From Symbiodinium natans (Eukaryota; Sar; Dinophyceae; Suessiales; Symbiodiniaceae), in the NCBI GenBank assembly GCA_905221605.1, contig CAJNDS010001136.1, forward strand, positions 673,939-737,938: DNA of 64,000 nucleotides. The letters run 5' to 3'. The notes beneath the pieces are model-generated. The model was not told where the DNA came from, did not search any database, and saw nothing but the letters and a program-made list of their open reading frames with translations. Position 1 is the first letter of the stretch. Every line of letters starts with the position of its first letter. The position numbers and the translations under genes are program-made. Below are positions 50,762-60,519 of this stretch, one piece after another.

Positions 50762-51795
50762 CTGCGGGGGGTAGGGAAACGGCTCCCAAAACGCGTGGTT
50801 CCACCCGTTCACCGCATTTGGTTGTTTTTTCTGGCTCGGGTGGAGGGGAGGGAGGGGGGGGGGGGGGCGGGTGGGGGGGGGAGGGCGGCCTTTTTTTGGG
50901 GGAGGGAAACGGCTCCTAAAACACCAAAACTGGCTGTTTTTTTCTGGCTCGGGTGGAGGAGGGAGGGGGGGCGGGGGGAGGGAGGGGGGGGGTGGGGGGG
51001 GGGGGGCTTCCAAAACACCAAAATTGGCTTTTTTTCTGGCTCGGGTGGGGGGGGGTTGAGGAGGGCGGCTGGGGGGGGGGGGGGGGGGTAGGCAAACCGC
51101 TTCCTCAAAACACCAAATTGGTGTTTTTTTCTGGCTCGGATGGAGGGGGGGGGCGGGTTCAAAACGGTGGTTGGTTCCACCCAAAACACCAAATTGGTTG
51201 TTTTTTCTGGCTCGGGTGGAGGGGAGGGAGGGGGGGGGGGGGGCGGGTGAGGGGGGGGGGGGGGGGCGGCTGGGGGGGGGGTCGGAAAACGGCTCCAACA
51301 TGTTTTTCTGGCTCGGGTGGAGGGGAGGGGAGCGGGGGCGGGTTGGGGGGGGGGGGGGGGGCTTGGGGGGGGGGGGGTGGGGGAACGTGTGGTTCCACCG
51401 GGGGGTTGGAGGGGAGGGAGGGGGGGGGGGGGGGTTGGGGGGGGGGAGGGGCGCTGGGGGGGGTAGCGAAAACAGCTCCCAAAACGCGTGGTTCCACCCA
51501 CTTGGTCTGGCTTGGGTGGAGGGGAGGGAGGGGGGGGGGCGGGGGTTTGGGGGGGGGCGGGGGGGGGTGGGGGGGGGGTGGGTAGGGAAAACGTGTGGTT
51601 TTTATTTGTTTGGCTGCTGACACCCATGGGGGGTGGGGGGGGGCGGGTTGGGAGGGGGGGGGGAGGGGCGGCTGGGGGGGGGGGGGGGGGGTAGGGAAAC
51701 GGCTCCCAAAACGCGTGGTTGCACCCGTCCAAAACACCAAATTCGGGTGGAGGGGAGGGAGGGGGGGGGGGTTGGCGGGGTTGGGAAATGGGTCA
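50762..51795 (+). repeat. G-run minisatellite, about 1 kb
   Basis: Tandem units of roughly 90-120 bases contain AAACGGCTCCCAAAACGCGTGG, CACCAAATTGG, TTTTTTCTGGCTCGGGTGGAG and then long runs of G broken by A, C or T. Around ten units or partial units are present. The long open frames here (Gly-rich on +, Pro-rich on -) are consequences of the G/C runs and are not genes. Confidence 0.9.
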
Positions 51796-53040
51796 CAAAA
51801 CGCGCGGCGTATGGAGGTGGGTTACAATCGCGCGGGTCCATCCACGTAGGAAGCAAGCCGCGCGGGTCCATGGGGAAGGCCACTAGCGGGTCCAGCGGGC
51901 AAGGTACGAGTCCAGCTTCTTGACGCCGACAAAGGGGGTCGGCGGATATGGTCACTTCTCGATATTATGGTCCCTTTTTGGGGGTCCTAAACCCTGAACC
52001 CTAGACCCTAAACCCTAAGCCCTGAACCCTAAAACCCTGAACCCTAAACCCTAACATTTAGGGCACCCCAAGAATAGGGACCATGATATTGAGAGCTGAC
52101 CATAATACATGTACCAAGCTTCCAGATCCCATGAGCCCTAAACTGGCCTAGGGTTTAGGGTTTAGGGTTTAGGGTTTAGGGTTTAGGGTTTAGGGTTTAG
52201 GGTTTAGGGTTTAGGGTTTAGGGCTTTAGGGAGTCAAATAAGGTGTGCAGGCGCAGTCACCAGCCCTGAGTGTCCCTTTGCTCAAACAGGCGACTCCACA
52301 AGTCCTGATGCAACAAAAGGGCTTAGGGAATCCCAGCACGGATAAGCAACCCTAAACCCTGAACCCTAAACCTTAAACCCTAAACCCTAAACCCTGAACC
52401 CTAAACCCTAAACCCTAAACCCTAAACCCTAAACCCTAAACCCTAAACCCTAAACCCTAAACCCTAAACCCTAAACCCTAAACCCTAAACCCTAAACCCT
52501 AAACCCTAAAGCCTGCCTTCCTTCGGCCACACCTTCATGCTGGACCCTCAACTTATCATCTTTTGTTGGCCAAGTTACCGGAGCGGGAAGATATCTAAAA
52601 AACCCCAAGACCCTAAACCCTAAACCCCAAACCCTAAACCCTAAACCCTAAACCCTAAATGCTGCCGGGAGGGCAGCTGGGTGCGGTAAGTTTGGGCAGA
52701 GCTCTCGCAGTGTCAAAAAGGGTAAATTTGGGGTTGAGAGATGCCTTTTAGGGTTTAGGGTATAGAGTTTAGGGTTTAGGGTTTAGGGTTTGCTTCAGGG
52801 GAAGGTCCCCACCAGGAACCCGGATCTAGACACGAAACCCTACATGGCCAGTTCTAAATCTACTATTTGTTTTTGAACACCAAAAACATGAAAGACATAA
52901 GAATAATCCCTATATTTTGCTTTTGAAGACGAAAATATGAAATAAGAAATAACCCCTATATTGCCCTTATAAGGGAATAATGAATAAATGAATAAATAAA
53001 TAAATATATATATATATATATATATGTGTGTGTATACGTA

Positions 53041-53073
<33 letters not shown>

Positions 53074-53264
53074 GGGGGGGGGGGGGGGCATAATAGTAGT
53101 TGGTCCCTTATAGGCTACTGTCTCAGGGGCCGCCTTATAGTATCATCCAACCCCAAAAGGGACCATGGTACACAGAAGTGATTGCACCCTAAACCCTAAA
53201 ACCCTAGGGTTTAGGGTTTAGGGTTTAGGGTTTAGGGTTTAGGGTTTAGGGTTTAGGGTTCCAC
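51796..53264. other. Telomeric arrays and MITE copy, no gene
   Basis: TTTAGGG array 52148-52230, CCCTAAA array 52349-52510, CCCTAAA at 52613-52660, then a possible short exon ending GCG|GTAAGT at about 52687. MITE family A copy 6 occupies 52860-53099. Inverted telomeric halves meet at 53186-53262 (CCCTAAA running straight into TTTAGGG). Confidence 0.65.
52860..53099. mobile_element. MITE family A, copy 6, expanded by AT and T/G runs
   Basis: Ends CTACTATTTG and AATAGTAG with family-internal AATAACCCCTATATTGCCC. A duplicated inner segment, an AT microsatellite, a T run and a G run enlarge it to 240 bp. Confidence 0.7.
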
Positions 53265-53329
53265 GCCAGACCCTGAAACGCCTTGGAGGCCTAGACACAG
53301 AGTTCACCAGCGACAGCATCAGCTTTCAG
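53265..53329 (+). CDS. Candidate exon
   Basis: One frame reads RQTLKRLGGLDTEFTSDSIS, then FQ|GTGGTT. Soluble, coding-like. It follows a TTTAGGG array. Family unknown. Confidence 0.35.
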
Positions 53330-54027
53330 GTGGTTGGTGTGTCTGCTTGTGCGTGTACCCTCAGCACTAAACCCTACCGCCGCGCTGAAGTCTGCCAGGG
53401 GTTTAAACAGGGATTTTAGGGCATTATATATTTCATCCCCATCATGTAGACACTTCTACTCCATGTGTTTTTAGGGTGTTTGGGCTAGGGTTTAAGGTTT
53501 AGGGTTTAGGGTTTAGGGTTTAGGGTTTAGGGCTATAAATCGTTGCAGCCCAGTTCGCTGGGATGCTGTGTTGGAGTCTGGGGTGGAGCCTATGACGATT
53601 CAAGGGCCACCCGACACCCTAAACCCCAAACCCTAAACCCCAAACCCTAAACTCGAAACCCCAATCCATAAACCCGAAAGAATACTTCCAAAAAGCCGGT
53701 TCACGCCCCAGGGTTCCTTCAAGGTCTGAGCATGCACGTTTTTTTTCGCCCATTCAGGCCTTAGGGTTTGGGGTTTAGGGTTACAGGGTCCCTTTATCTG
53801 GTCCCCTTACCTTTGGGTTAAGTGGTTTAGGGACCGAGCAAGATCGCATCAAAAAGGTTTCGCGAAAAGTCGGGTTTAGCGGTTTGGGGTTTAGTGTTTT
53901 AGGGTGTAAGGGGTTAAAGGTTTCGGGGTCAAAAAGTGCTTAGGGTTTAGGGGTTTGGGGTTTAGGGTTTAGGGTCGAGGGCTGCCAATTGCACAGGGGT
54001 TTGGGGGTCGTTCCGATCTGCCCGAAG

Positions 54028-54079
54028 GTGGCCGAGCTGCCTCAGGAGAAGCCGCCTGCTCAGCTCGTCAAGTTTTCAG
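54028..54079 (+). CDS. Candidate exon, Pro/Glu-rich
   Basis: Acceptor CCGAAG, then VAELPQEKPPAQLVKFS, then telomeric repeat starting GGTTAGGG. Coding-like composition. Family unknown. The interval 53330-54020 otherwise holds diverged telomeric units. Confidence 0.4.
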
Positions 54080-54173
54080 GGTTAGGGTTTAGGGTTTAGG
54101 GTGTAGGGTGTAGGGTGTAGGGTTTAGGGTTTCGTCAAGATTTGTTCGTGGCATTTTTTGTTTTCTGATGCTT

Positions 54174-54277
54174 GGGGGTTTCCGAAATTCGGGGTACCCT
54201 TGTTAGGGGTCCTTATCATGAGGAAATCCTACTATTTGCGGGTCTATTCGGGGTCCCCTATATTCGTAAACTCCCAC
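54174..54277. mobile_element. MITE family B copy
   Basis: GGGGGTTTCCGAAATTCGGGG at the left and TTCGTAAACTCCCAC at the right, with the family's internal GGAAATCCTACTATTTG. The CCCTAAA array 54384-54480 and CGCTAAA variants (54605-54640) follow. Confidence 0.7.
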
Positions 54278-54831
54278 TTCAGTAAAGTTAAGAGACATGA
54301 GATGTGTGACGCCGCCAGCTAAGTTGGAGGGCAGTTGCAATGATCATTTTCAGACCCACCCTCAACGACTACGCAGTGCAAGAAACCCTAAACCCTAAAC
54401 CCTAAACCCTAAACCCTGAACCCTGAACCCTAAACCCTGAACCCTGAACCCTAAACCCTAAACCATAAACCCTAACCCCCCCTTTGATTCAGCCTGAAAC
54501 GGCTGTGAGCCCCGAGCTGACTTCAACCATGCGCAGTGGACAAGGGGCGGGGTGGAACCCTCAACCCTAAACCCGAAATCCGAAACCCTAAACCCTAAAC
54601 CCTAAACGCTAAACGCTAAACGCTAAACGCTAAACCGAAACCGAACCCCCCCCACCCCCTGCTCGCCAACCTCATGGCTACTATATCACTTTACAGACTG
54701 TCTGTGGTAGAATCAGATAGAGACGAACTCCCCTGCATCATGCTTCATGGCTCAAGAGTGTGGTTACCCTTCACACAGACTCTTGGTTTACATGCATCGA
54801 ACCGTGAACCCACGTTTCACCGCCACCAGAC

Positions 54832-57469
54832 ATGGCTCGACTCTCTTGTGCCCTTTTCTTGTCATCGGTGGTCGCCGCCGGCGCGGCGCCGATCATCGAT
54901 ATTAACCTGAATGCCGTCCCTGAGGCGCGCTGGGGCAACGTCAGCAAGCACTACACCAAGGAGATCCGTCCGATGCTCGATCGCTGGGAGGAGATCCTAC
55001 TAGAAAAGTTTTCGGAAGAGGAGCGGCAGGATTGGATCAACACCCTGAAGCCGAAGCTTACCTCTGGTGAGTTTTCTGAATACTACCGCGAGCTGATAGG
55101 AATCGTTGGGTGGTTTATGAAGCCGGAGGACGACCCTTATCGTCTCCTAGACAACCTCATGCTCTTCAACGCGATCCTGTGTCATAGTGGGGGCAGCATT
55201 TTACATTTCTAAGGCTTTTCAAGGGTACTTAAACTCAATAAGGAATTGAAATGCAGAAAGTTTAATACTATCCCTACCATGAACCAGGATCTACGAGCTG
55301 GGTTCTCCTGTCTTCTGCTCTGGACTCCTGATGACTGACCCTTAGGGCTTTTTGGGGAATTATTTTTAATTTTTTGGGTACTATATTTCCTAAGAAACAG
55401 CTTATTTTTTTTGGGAACTATAACTCCTACGAAAGCAGCTAAAATTGGGACTTTTGCTTGGGTTCCAAGATCAAATTAGGACCCAAGTGGCCACGTCTTC
55501 CACGGTCGCAACATGGACTTCGCTTTCCCGTTCCCCGCGGGCCCAAGGAACCCTAGAAGTGGGGTCATGCAGCCTATACTACTAGAAGTCCCAGTAGGCT
55601 GTATGAACCCGAAACCCTAAACCCTAAACCCTAAACCCCGTTTAGGGTTCATGTGGTCCTTAAGGTTCATGATGCCCGACGGCCGAACCCTCGACTGGCC
55701 AGACGTCACCTACACGGCGCGCTTCTGGAAGGATGGCAAGTTGCTGATTCTAGGTAGGGTTTAGGGTTTAGGGTTTAGGGTTTAGGGTTTAGGTTTTAGG
55801 GTTTAGGATTTAGGGTTTAGGGTTTAGGGTTTAGGGTTTTAGGGTTTAGGGTTTAGGGTTTAGGGTTTAGGGTTTAGGGTTTAGGGTTGCTGATTCTCTT
55901 GGTAGCCCAGTGGTACCCTTTACCCTTCTTTTGCTCTGGGTTCCCTTGTAAAGTAACCAACCAAAAAAAGGGTGCGCTTACTGTAATATGGTTACTGGGC
56001 TACCAAGTTCTAGGTAGGCCCAACTGGGCAAGTTGCCCCTTATCGGGCTGAAGAGGATGGTTTTTAGGAATAAAGCAGATGGTCCCTTATTGGGTTGAAG
56101 AGGATGGCATGTAGGCACCAGTTTTCAGAAGCCCTAAACCCTAAACCCTAAACCCTAAACCCTAAACCCTAAACCCTAAACCCTAAACCCTAAACCCTAA
56201 ACCCTAAACCCGAGGCTTAATTCTTAGGCGCCATCCAAGGATAACAGCTCCGCAGTTCCTGCTGACCACCGGGATCCACACGGGCATGCGCATGGGCGGC
56301 TGGACTGTGGAGCAGAACACTCGCCACAGCAACGAGGCGCATGCGAACTTGAAGGCCTTGAAGGATGCTTTGGTAGCCCAGTGGTGCCCTTTTCCCTTTG
56401 TTTTTTTTGCTCCAGGTTTCCTTATAAATAACCAACCTAGGCAAGGGTTTAGGGTTGAGGGTTGAGGGTTTAGGGATCCCTGCTTCTCTTGAAAACCTTG
56501 AGATGGTTGCTCCAATTATCCACGATTTCCTGACCATTCCCGGCCGACTCCCCAAGCCCGGATGCAAAAGGGTTTAGGGTTTAGGGTTTAGGGTTTCGGG
56601 TTTAGGGTTTAGGGTTTAGGGTTTAGGGTTTAGGGTACCCTTGTTATCATATGGTTAATGGGCCACCAAGGATGGCAAAGGGGAGATCTTCGTGTGGAGG
56701 GTGAGGAAGATTATGGAGAATACGCCTACCTTCCAGGGTGCCGTAACGACATTGACAAACACCGACTTCAGCGCACCCATGTATCTCACTTATAGGCAAT
56801 AGTTGAACTTTAAGCTCTTTGGGGTTCCTTACTTAGTAGGATACAGTTTAACCTTTTTTCCCCGTTGGTTCTCGGAGAAGCAAGGTATTTCATCCTGGCT
56901 GGCGCAGGTCGCTACGAAGGGGCCGTCGTCACCGTGGATCGTGGCGACGAGCACTTGCCCGACACTCCGGATGTCAAGCTGTTGAGCGAGGAGAAAGGCA
57001 CGTGGTATCTTCTGCAGACCAACGATGACTCGAACAAGAAGGCACATGGGCTTCCCGACTACCCCCCTCTATACTACCCTTTCCTTGGGTTCCCCCAATA
57101 GGTAAGGCTATTTAGGGATCATAAGGCCTAATTCAGGGCTATTTCAGGGTATACAGGGGGGGAATCGTAGGGAAACCGAAGGCGGATGATCCGCGGCGGC
57201 CCTTGACCAACTCCGTACTCTCCACTGAGAACCAGACGCAGGTGAGCGCGTCCTTCGTGTGGCAGAACATTCGCAGCCCAACCCTTGTGAGCATCATCAC
57301 CGTGTTCACCTGGGTGGCAGAGCCCTCCACAGGATACAGCAAGCTGATCACTCGGAATGAGGTGGTCCCCGAGCCGGTGCAGCAGACTGGCGACTCTTTG
57401 GTCGCAACGCGGGGGCGAGTGGGACACACCAAGTGGGCCAGACAGGCGCTGCTGGCACATGAGACATGA
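54832..57469 (+). CDS. Acid ceramidase / NAAA-family amidohydrolase, 8 exons
   Basis: Exons 54832-55178, 55288-55336, 55480-55547, 55665-55753, 56248-56363, 56671-56780, 56885-57041 and 57182-57469 join in one frame to 407 residues, close to human acid ceramidase (395). The enzyme family cleaves the amide bond of ceramides or N-acylethanolamines in acidic compartments. A signal peptide (MARLSCALFLSSVVAAGA) and the N-terminal segment INLNAVPEARW come first. The nucleophile Cys is in PVFCSGLLMTD (most relatives have CTS). HGRNMDF, LLTTGIHTGMRMGGW, APMYFILAG, GAVVTVDRG, WYLLQTNDD and VLSTENQTQ follow in the family order. Donors are GT, GA, GA, GT, GA, GT and GC. The exon 4-5 junction is the least certain. 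Confidence 0.8.
55179..55287 (+). other. Ceramidase-like gene intron 1 (GT-AG)
   Basis: CCT|GTGTCA to ACCAG|GATC. It contains TTTTCAAGGGTACTTAAACTCAATA, a dispersed sequence also present at about 45540. The next exon supplies the catalytic Cys, which is missing without this splice. Confidence 0.7.
55337..55479 (+). other. Ceramidase-like gene intron 2 (GA-AG), family G element
   Basis: ACT|GACCCTTAG to ATTAG|GACCCAAG. GACCC is repeated at both edges. The body is an inverted-repeat element related to 41093-41185. Confidence 0.75.
55754..56247 (+). other. Ceramidase-like gene intron 4 with opposed telomeric arrays and MITE
   Basis: Starts GTAGGGTTTAGGG and carries about 18 G-strand units to 55886, then a MITE family D copy (55900-56005), then about 11 CCCTAAA units (56133-56210) before the acceptor. 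TTGCTGATTCT flanks the G-strand array (55741-55751 and 55887-55897). The two arrays could pair over some 75 bases. Confidence 0.75.
55900..56005. mobile_element. MITE family D, copy 2
   Basis: TGGTAGCCCAGTGGTACCC at the left, GGTTACTGGGCTACCA at the right, nested in intron 4 of the ceramidase-like gene. Confidence 0.8.
56364..56670 (+). other. Ceramidase-like gene intron 5: MITE D split by telomeric repeats
   Basis: AAGGATG is present at both exon edges (56361-56367 and 56668-56674), and splicing AAG|GATG to AAG|GATG keeps the frame. The intron begins as MITE family D (TGGTAGCCCAGTGG) and ends as its inverse (TGGTTAATGGGCCACCA). TTTAGGG tracts and the 28-base anchor motif (56542-56569) sit inside it. 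Confidence 0.8.
57042..57181 (+). other. Ceramidase-like gene intron 7 (GC-AG)
   Basis: AAG|GCACAT to GAAG|GCGGAT, with AAGGC at both edges. Joining gives NKKADDPRRP, matching the WKxxxxDDRR region that follows QTN in the family. Confidence 0.75.
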
Positions 57470-57502
57470 GGGCGGCCAGCCCTCAAAAATCCAGAGCAAA
57501 AA

Positions 57503-57614
57503 CTACTGAGGGGGCAAAAGGCCCCCCCTAGAAAATATCGGTATCCTCCCTTACAAAGGGCAATATAGGGATGTTAATCTCTTGTGTTTGGGGGTATTCT
57601 GAAGCAAATAGTAG
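57503..57614. mobile_element. MITE family A, copy 7
   Basis: Ends CTACTGAGGGGG (diverged) and GGGGGTATTCTGAAGCAAATAGTAG, with AAAA on both sides (57499-57502 and 57615-57618). It begins 33 bases after the ceramidase-like stop codon. Confidence 0.7.
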
Positions 57615-58075
57615 AAAAGAACTACAGCCAAGAGTGCTGTTCAGTGTGGTGTGTGGATCAGACGAAAGCCTTTGCCGTGAGCGCGAGGGTTGAAACCCTA
57701 GGGTTTAGGGTTTAGGGTTTAGGGTTTAGGGTTTGGGGCTGCACTGCAGCAGTCCTAGCCGTAAAAAGGGTTTGGGGCTCAGGGCTCAGGGCTCAGGGCT
57801 TAGGGTTTAGGGTTTAGGTTTTAGGTTTCAGGGTTTAGGTTTCAGGGTTTAGTTGCAGGAAAAGAAAGCCTAGTAGTAGAGTAGGTAACCTTTAACCATT
57901 TTGGGGTAGTATACTCCCCGTATAATACCAAAGGTTAACCTTCAATTCCCCCAGGTTACTGGACAATTAAGGGGCAGCCCCTAAAGGTCACAGTCCAACC
58001 CTCAACCCTAAGCCCTAAACCCTAAAGCCCTAAACCCTAAGCCCTAAGCCCTAAACCCTAAACGCCCCTTTAAAG
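57615..58075. other. Telomeric units and MITE C remnant, no gene
   Basis: TTTAGGG at 57700-57737 and 57800-57850, a family C related inverted repeat at about 57873-57960, then CCCTAAA units (57999-58062). Confidence 0.55.
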
Positions 58076-58139
58076 GTCGGACTCCTCGACGCCGGAGCCG
58101 GTGCCCGGCGAAGAGGCCGGTGACTTGAGCACCATGCAG
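58076..58139 (+). CDS. Candidate exon, acidic, GC donor
   Basis: A CCCTAAA array, then TTTAAAG, then SDSSTPEPVPGEEAGDLSTM and Q before GCCGGG. Strongly coding-like acidic composition. The frame runs on only briefly past the donor. Family unknown. Confidence 0.45.
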
Positions 58140-58147
58140 GCCGGGAC

Positions 58148-58320
58148 TTGGGCTTTTCTCAGGAATTCCATAGCCCCCCCTTTTTAGGAATTTGAATATA
58201 GAGCCAAAAAGTGTTCTTGTTGCGGGTCTAAGGGCTTTTCTCAGGAATTCCATGGCCCCCTTTTTAGGAATTTGAATTTACCCAAAAAGTGTTTTTGTTG
58301 CGGCTCTAAGGGGTGTACAG
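58148..58320 (+). repeat. Tandem duplication of about 85-90 bp
   Basis: GGCTTTTCTCAGGAATTCCAT followed by GGCCCCCTTTTTAGGAATTTGAAT and AAAAAGTG is present twice (from about 58151 and 58229). Confidence 0.8.
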
Positions 58321-58329
58321 AATTCTGGG

Positions 58330-59150
58330 CTTCTTAGTAGCTGAGTAGATAACCCTTTGACACCTTGGGGAATATACAATTCTACCAGAGTTGACAGGCT
58401 ACCCTTTCTTGAATCCAGGGTGATCATCAACTAGGGCTTAGGATTCATGTTGCTCTACCTGTTGTTTATGTAAAACCCGGGGAATATTTAAAACTCTGGC
58501 CTCCCGAGGAATTTTGTTTTCTTCATATATATTAAACCAACAGAAAATCAACACATTGTGTTTAATCATGGCTCGAATAATATGTATGTGGGTATCGACA
58601 TTGATCTTTATCTGCAGGCTTACATTGGCTTTCATGTATGTTGCATTTGCCCATTTGCTTCTATCGTGTTGATGTTGATTCCTTTGTCCAGGTCTGCCAT
58701 TCACACATACATATATATATATATATGTATACACACACAGTCTTTTGTTTGTCATTTAAATTCGTTTATCCATACATAAACCTATACACACATATATATA
58801 TATATATGAATATATTTATGCATGTGTAAGTATCATTTTACATATGCTATTATTTTATTTGCTCGGGCTTGGTCAATCTGGGGTTTAGGGAGTTTGGGGG
58901 GTCTGGCTGCTTGCGGTGTGAGTTTTTGCAGCTTTGCGCTGGGATGTTTCTGGTAGCCCGCAGCAGCATCAAGGCAGACAACTGCACAGAGCGAGAGAGA
59001 GAGAGGGAGACAAAGAGAGAGAGAGAGAGAGAGCGACAGAGAGAGAGAGAGAGATCGAGAGAGTAGGCCCCTGCAAAAGAAAGAAACATGCGTAGGGTAT
59101 AGCTGGGCAGCTTGGCAAGAAACCGGCATGCAAGTTGTGAACCGTCTCCC
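58330..59150. other. AT-rich unassigned DNA with microsatellites
   Basis: A MITE family C related end at 58333, AT/TG microsatellites at 58705-58740 and 58785-58815, and a GA-rich microsatellite at 58990-59055. No supported gene. Confidence 0.5.
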
Positions 59151-59156
59151 TATATA

Positions 59157-59259
59157 CTTAGTAGCTGAGTGAGTACACTTTACACTTTTTCGGATACTAT
59201 ATTCCCCTATAAACTGAAAGTGTACACTTTTTCTGGGGCTTATGAACTCAGCAACTAAG
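59157..59259. mobile_element. MITE family C, copy 2
   Basis: CTTAGTAGCTGAGTGAGTACACTTT at the left with the inverse at the right (AACTCAGCAACTAAG). About 85 percent like copy 1 at 8661 by eye. Confidence 0.8.
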
Positions 59260-59407
59260 CTAAAGACAGGGGGCTTGAGCGAATTTTTCAAAGCCCTTGC
59301 CAGGCCCATTCTAGCATGTTCCATCGCTGGGCATCAAAGGTCTTTGAGTTTCGGGTTTAGGGTTTAGGCTTCAGGGCCATATCAAGTCTGGGTTCAGATT
59401 AGGGCTC

Positions 59408-59728
59408 TCTTGGGTTTAGGGTTTAGGGTTTAGGGTTTAGGGTTTAGGGTTTAGGGTCAGCCAAACCGGGCGGGAGCATAGCCAAGCTCGTTGCAAAAGG
59501 GTTTAGGGTTTAGGGTTTAGGGTTTAGGGTTTAGGGTTTAGGCCAAGGTTTGGGAGCTTCAGAAGGGGGGCCTTTTTGGGTTTTTTTTTTCGGGGCTTTC
59601 AGGTGTCAGGGCAGAGGTGGCCTTGAGTCCTAAGGTCGGTGCAGGGTTTAGGGTTTAGGATTCAGGGTTTAGGGTTTAGGGTTTAGGGTTTAGGGTTTAG
59701 GGTTTAGGGTTTAGGGTTTAGGGTTTAA
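59408..59728 (+). repeat. Three (TTTAGGG)n arrays
   Basis: 59408-59457, 59498-59542 and 59644-59728, separated by unique DNA. They form the left border of the retroelement at 59.8 kb. Confidence 0.95.
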
Positions 59729-59840
59729 ACCCGGAACTTGAAGGTCACAGGCCAGCTGGGGAGCGTCATGAGCGAGTCCAGCAGCATCTCACTGACGTTC
59801 CGCGGCTGTCAACTATATCCCCCGTGGGGGAATTATTTTT

Positions 59841-60236
59841 ATGTATAATCAAAGAGGATATTTGAAAATATTATTTTTGAGGATCATGCTATTGCGCACG
59901 AACGCTTGCTGTAGCTTTTTCCGGCTCATGAGCCGCCCCCTAGCGGTAGGTGCTGGTGCAGGCTCGTTCGGCTCGCTCTTGGCTGCTCTTGTGGCGCAAC
60001 AGCTGCAGTTGCTTCCCTCCGAGCCCCAGCCTCTGTCTCTTGACTTTGGAGCTGACGTGCCTCTTGGGACTTCGGAACGAGAGTGGGGCTGTTTTCTGGT
60101 GGGACTTCTAGTGGGCACATTGGCGGGGATTCTTTTAGGTGCTCTGCTGGATTTGCTTTACTTGTGGAAAGCCCACCTTAGTCTGCAACTGCGCAACCGG
60201 CTGGCCACCCTACAGATCGGAAGCCAGCGTGCATAA
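59841..60236 (+). CDS. Small membrane protein of a dinoflagellate retroelement
   Basis: 131 codons from ATG 59841; a second ATG at 59929 (MSRPLAVGAGAGSFGSLLAA) gives a better start. One strong membrane segment near the C-terminus (FLVGLLVGTLAGILLGALLDLLYL) is followed by a basic tail. Small proteins of this look precede gag-like ORFs in Symbiodinium retroelements as I recall them; the function is unknown. The 280 bases to the next ORF may contain a frame-broken continuation (GLRRQLLGEEVRAPSVQVAQ). Confidence 0.5.
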   Translation: MYNQRGYLKILFLRIMLLRTNACCSFFRLMSRPLAVGAGAGSFGSLLAALVAQQLQLLPSEPQPLSLDFGADVPLGTSEREWGCFLVGLLVGTLAGILLGALLDLLYLWKAHLSLQLRNRLATLQIGSQRA

Positions 60237-60519
60237 GTATTGGCCTGAGACGACAGCTCTTGGGAGAGGAAGTGCGAGCTCCTTCTGTTCAAGTGGCGCA
60301 GTTTGTCATCAAGGTCACGCAACTCGAATACCAAATTCGTCGGGCTCTAGCTGCTGATCCTGCCCTTCTCGGGCATTGAGGTCGCCAAGTTCAAGCTGCT
60401 GAACCGGTACCTCTTGATCCTGGACATTTACAAGGCCGGCGCTTGCCCGCCTCAAGAAGTGGCGAACTCCTTCTCGTGCCCCAGTCTTCCTTCCGCTCAG
60501 AAGTGCTTCCATTTGCCGG

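Noticed and set aside
50723-51740. Proline-rich and glycine-rich ORFs on both strands
   Set aside because: Forced by long G/C runs of the minisatellite; no splice, start or domain support.
58833-59324. Minus-strand ORF with Ser-Leu repeats
   Set aside because: Made by a GA-rich microsatellite fused to MITE family C.
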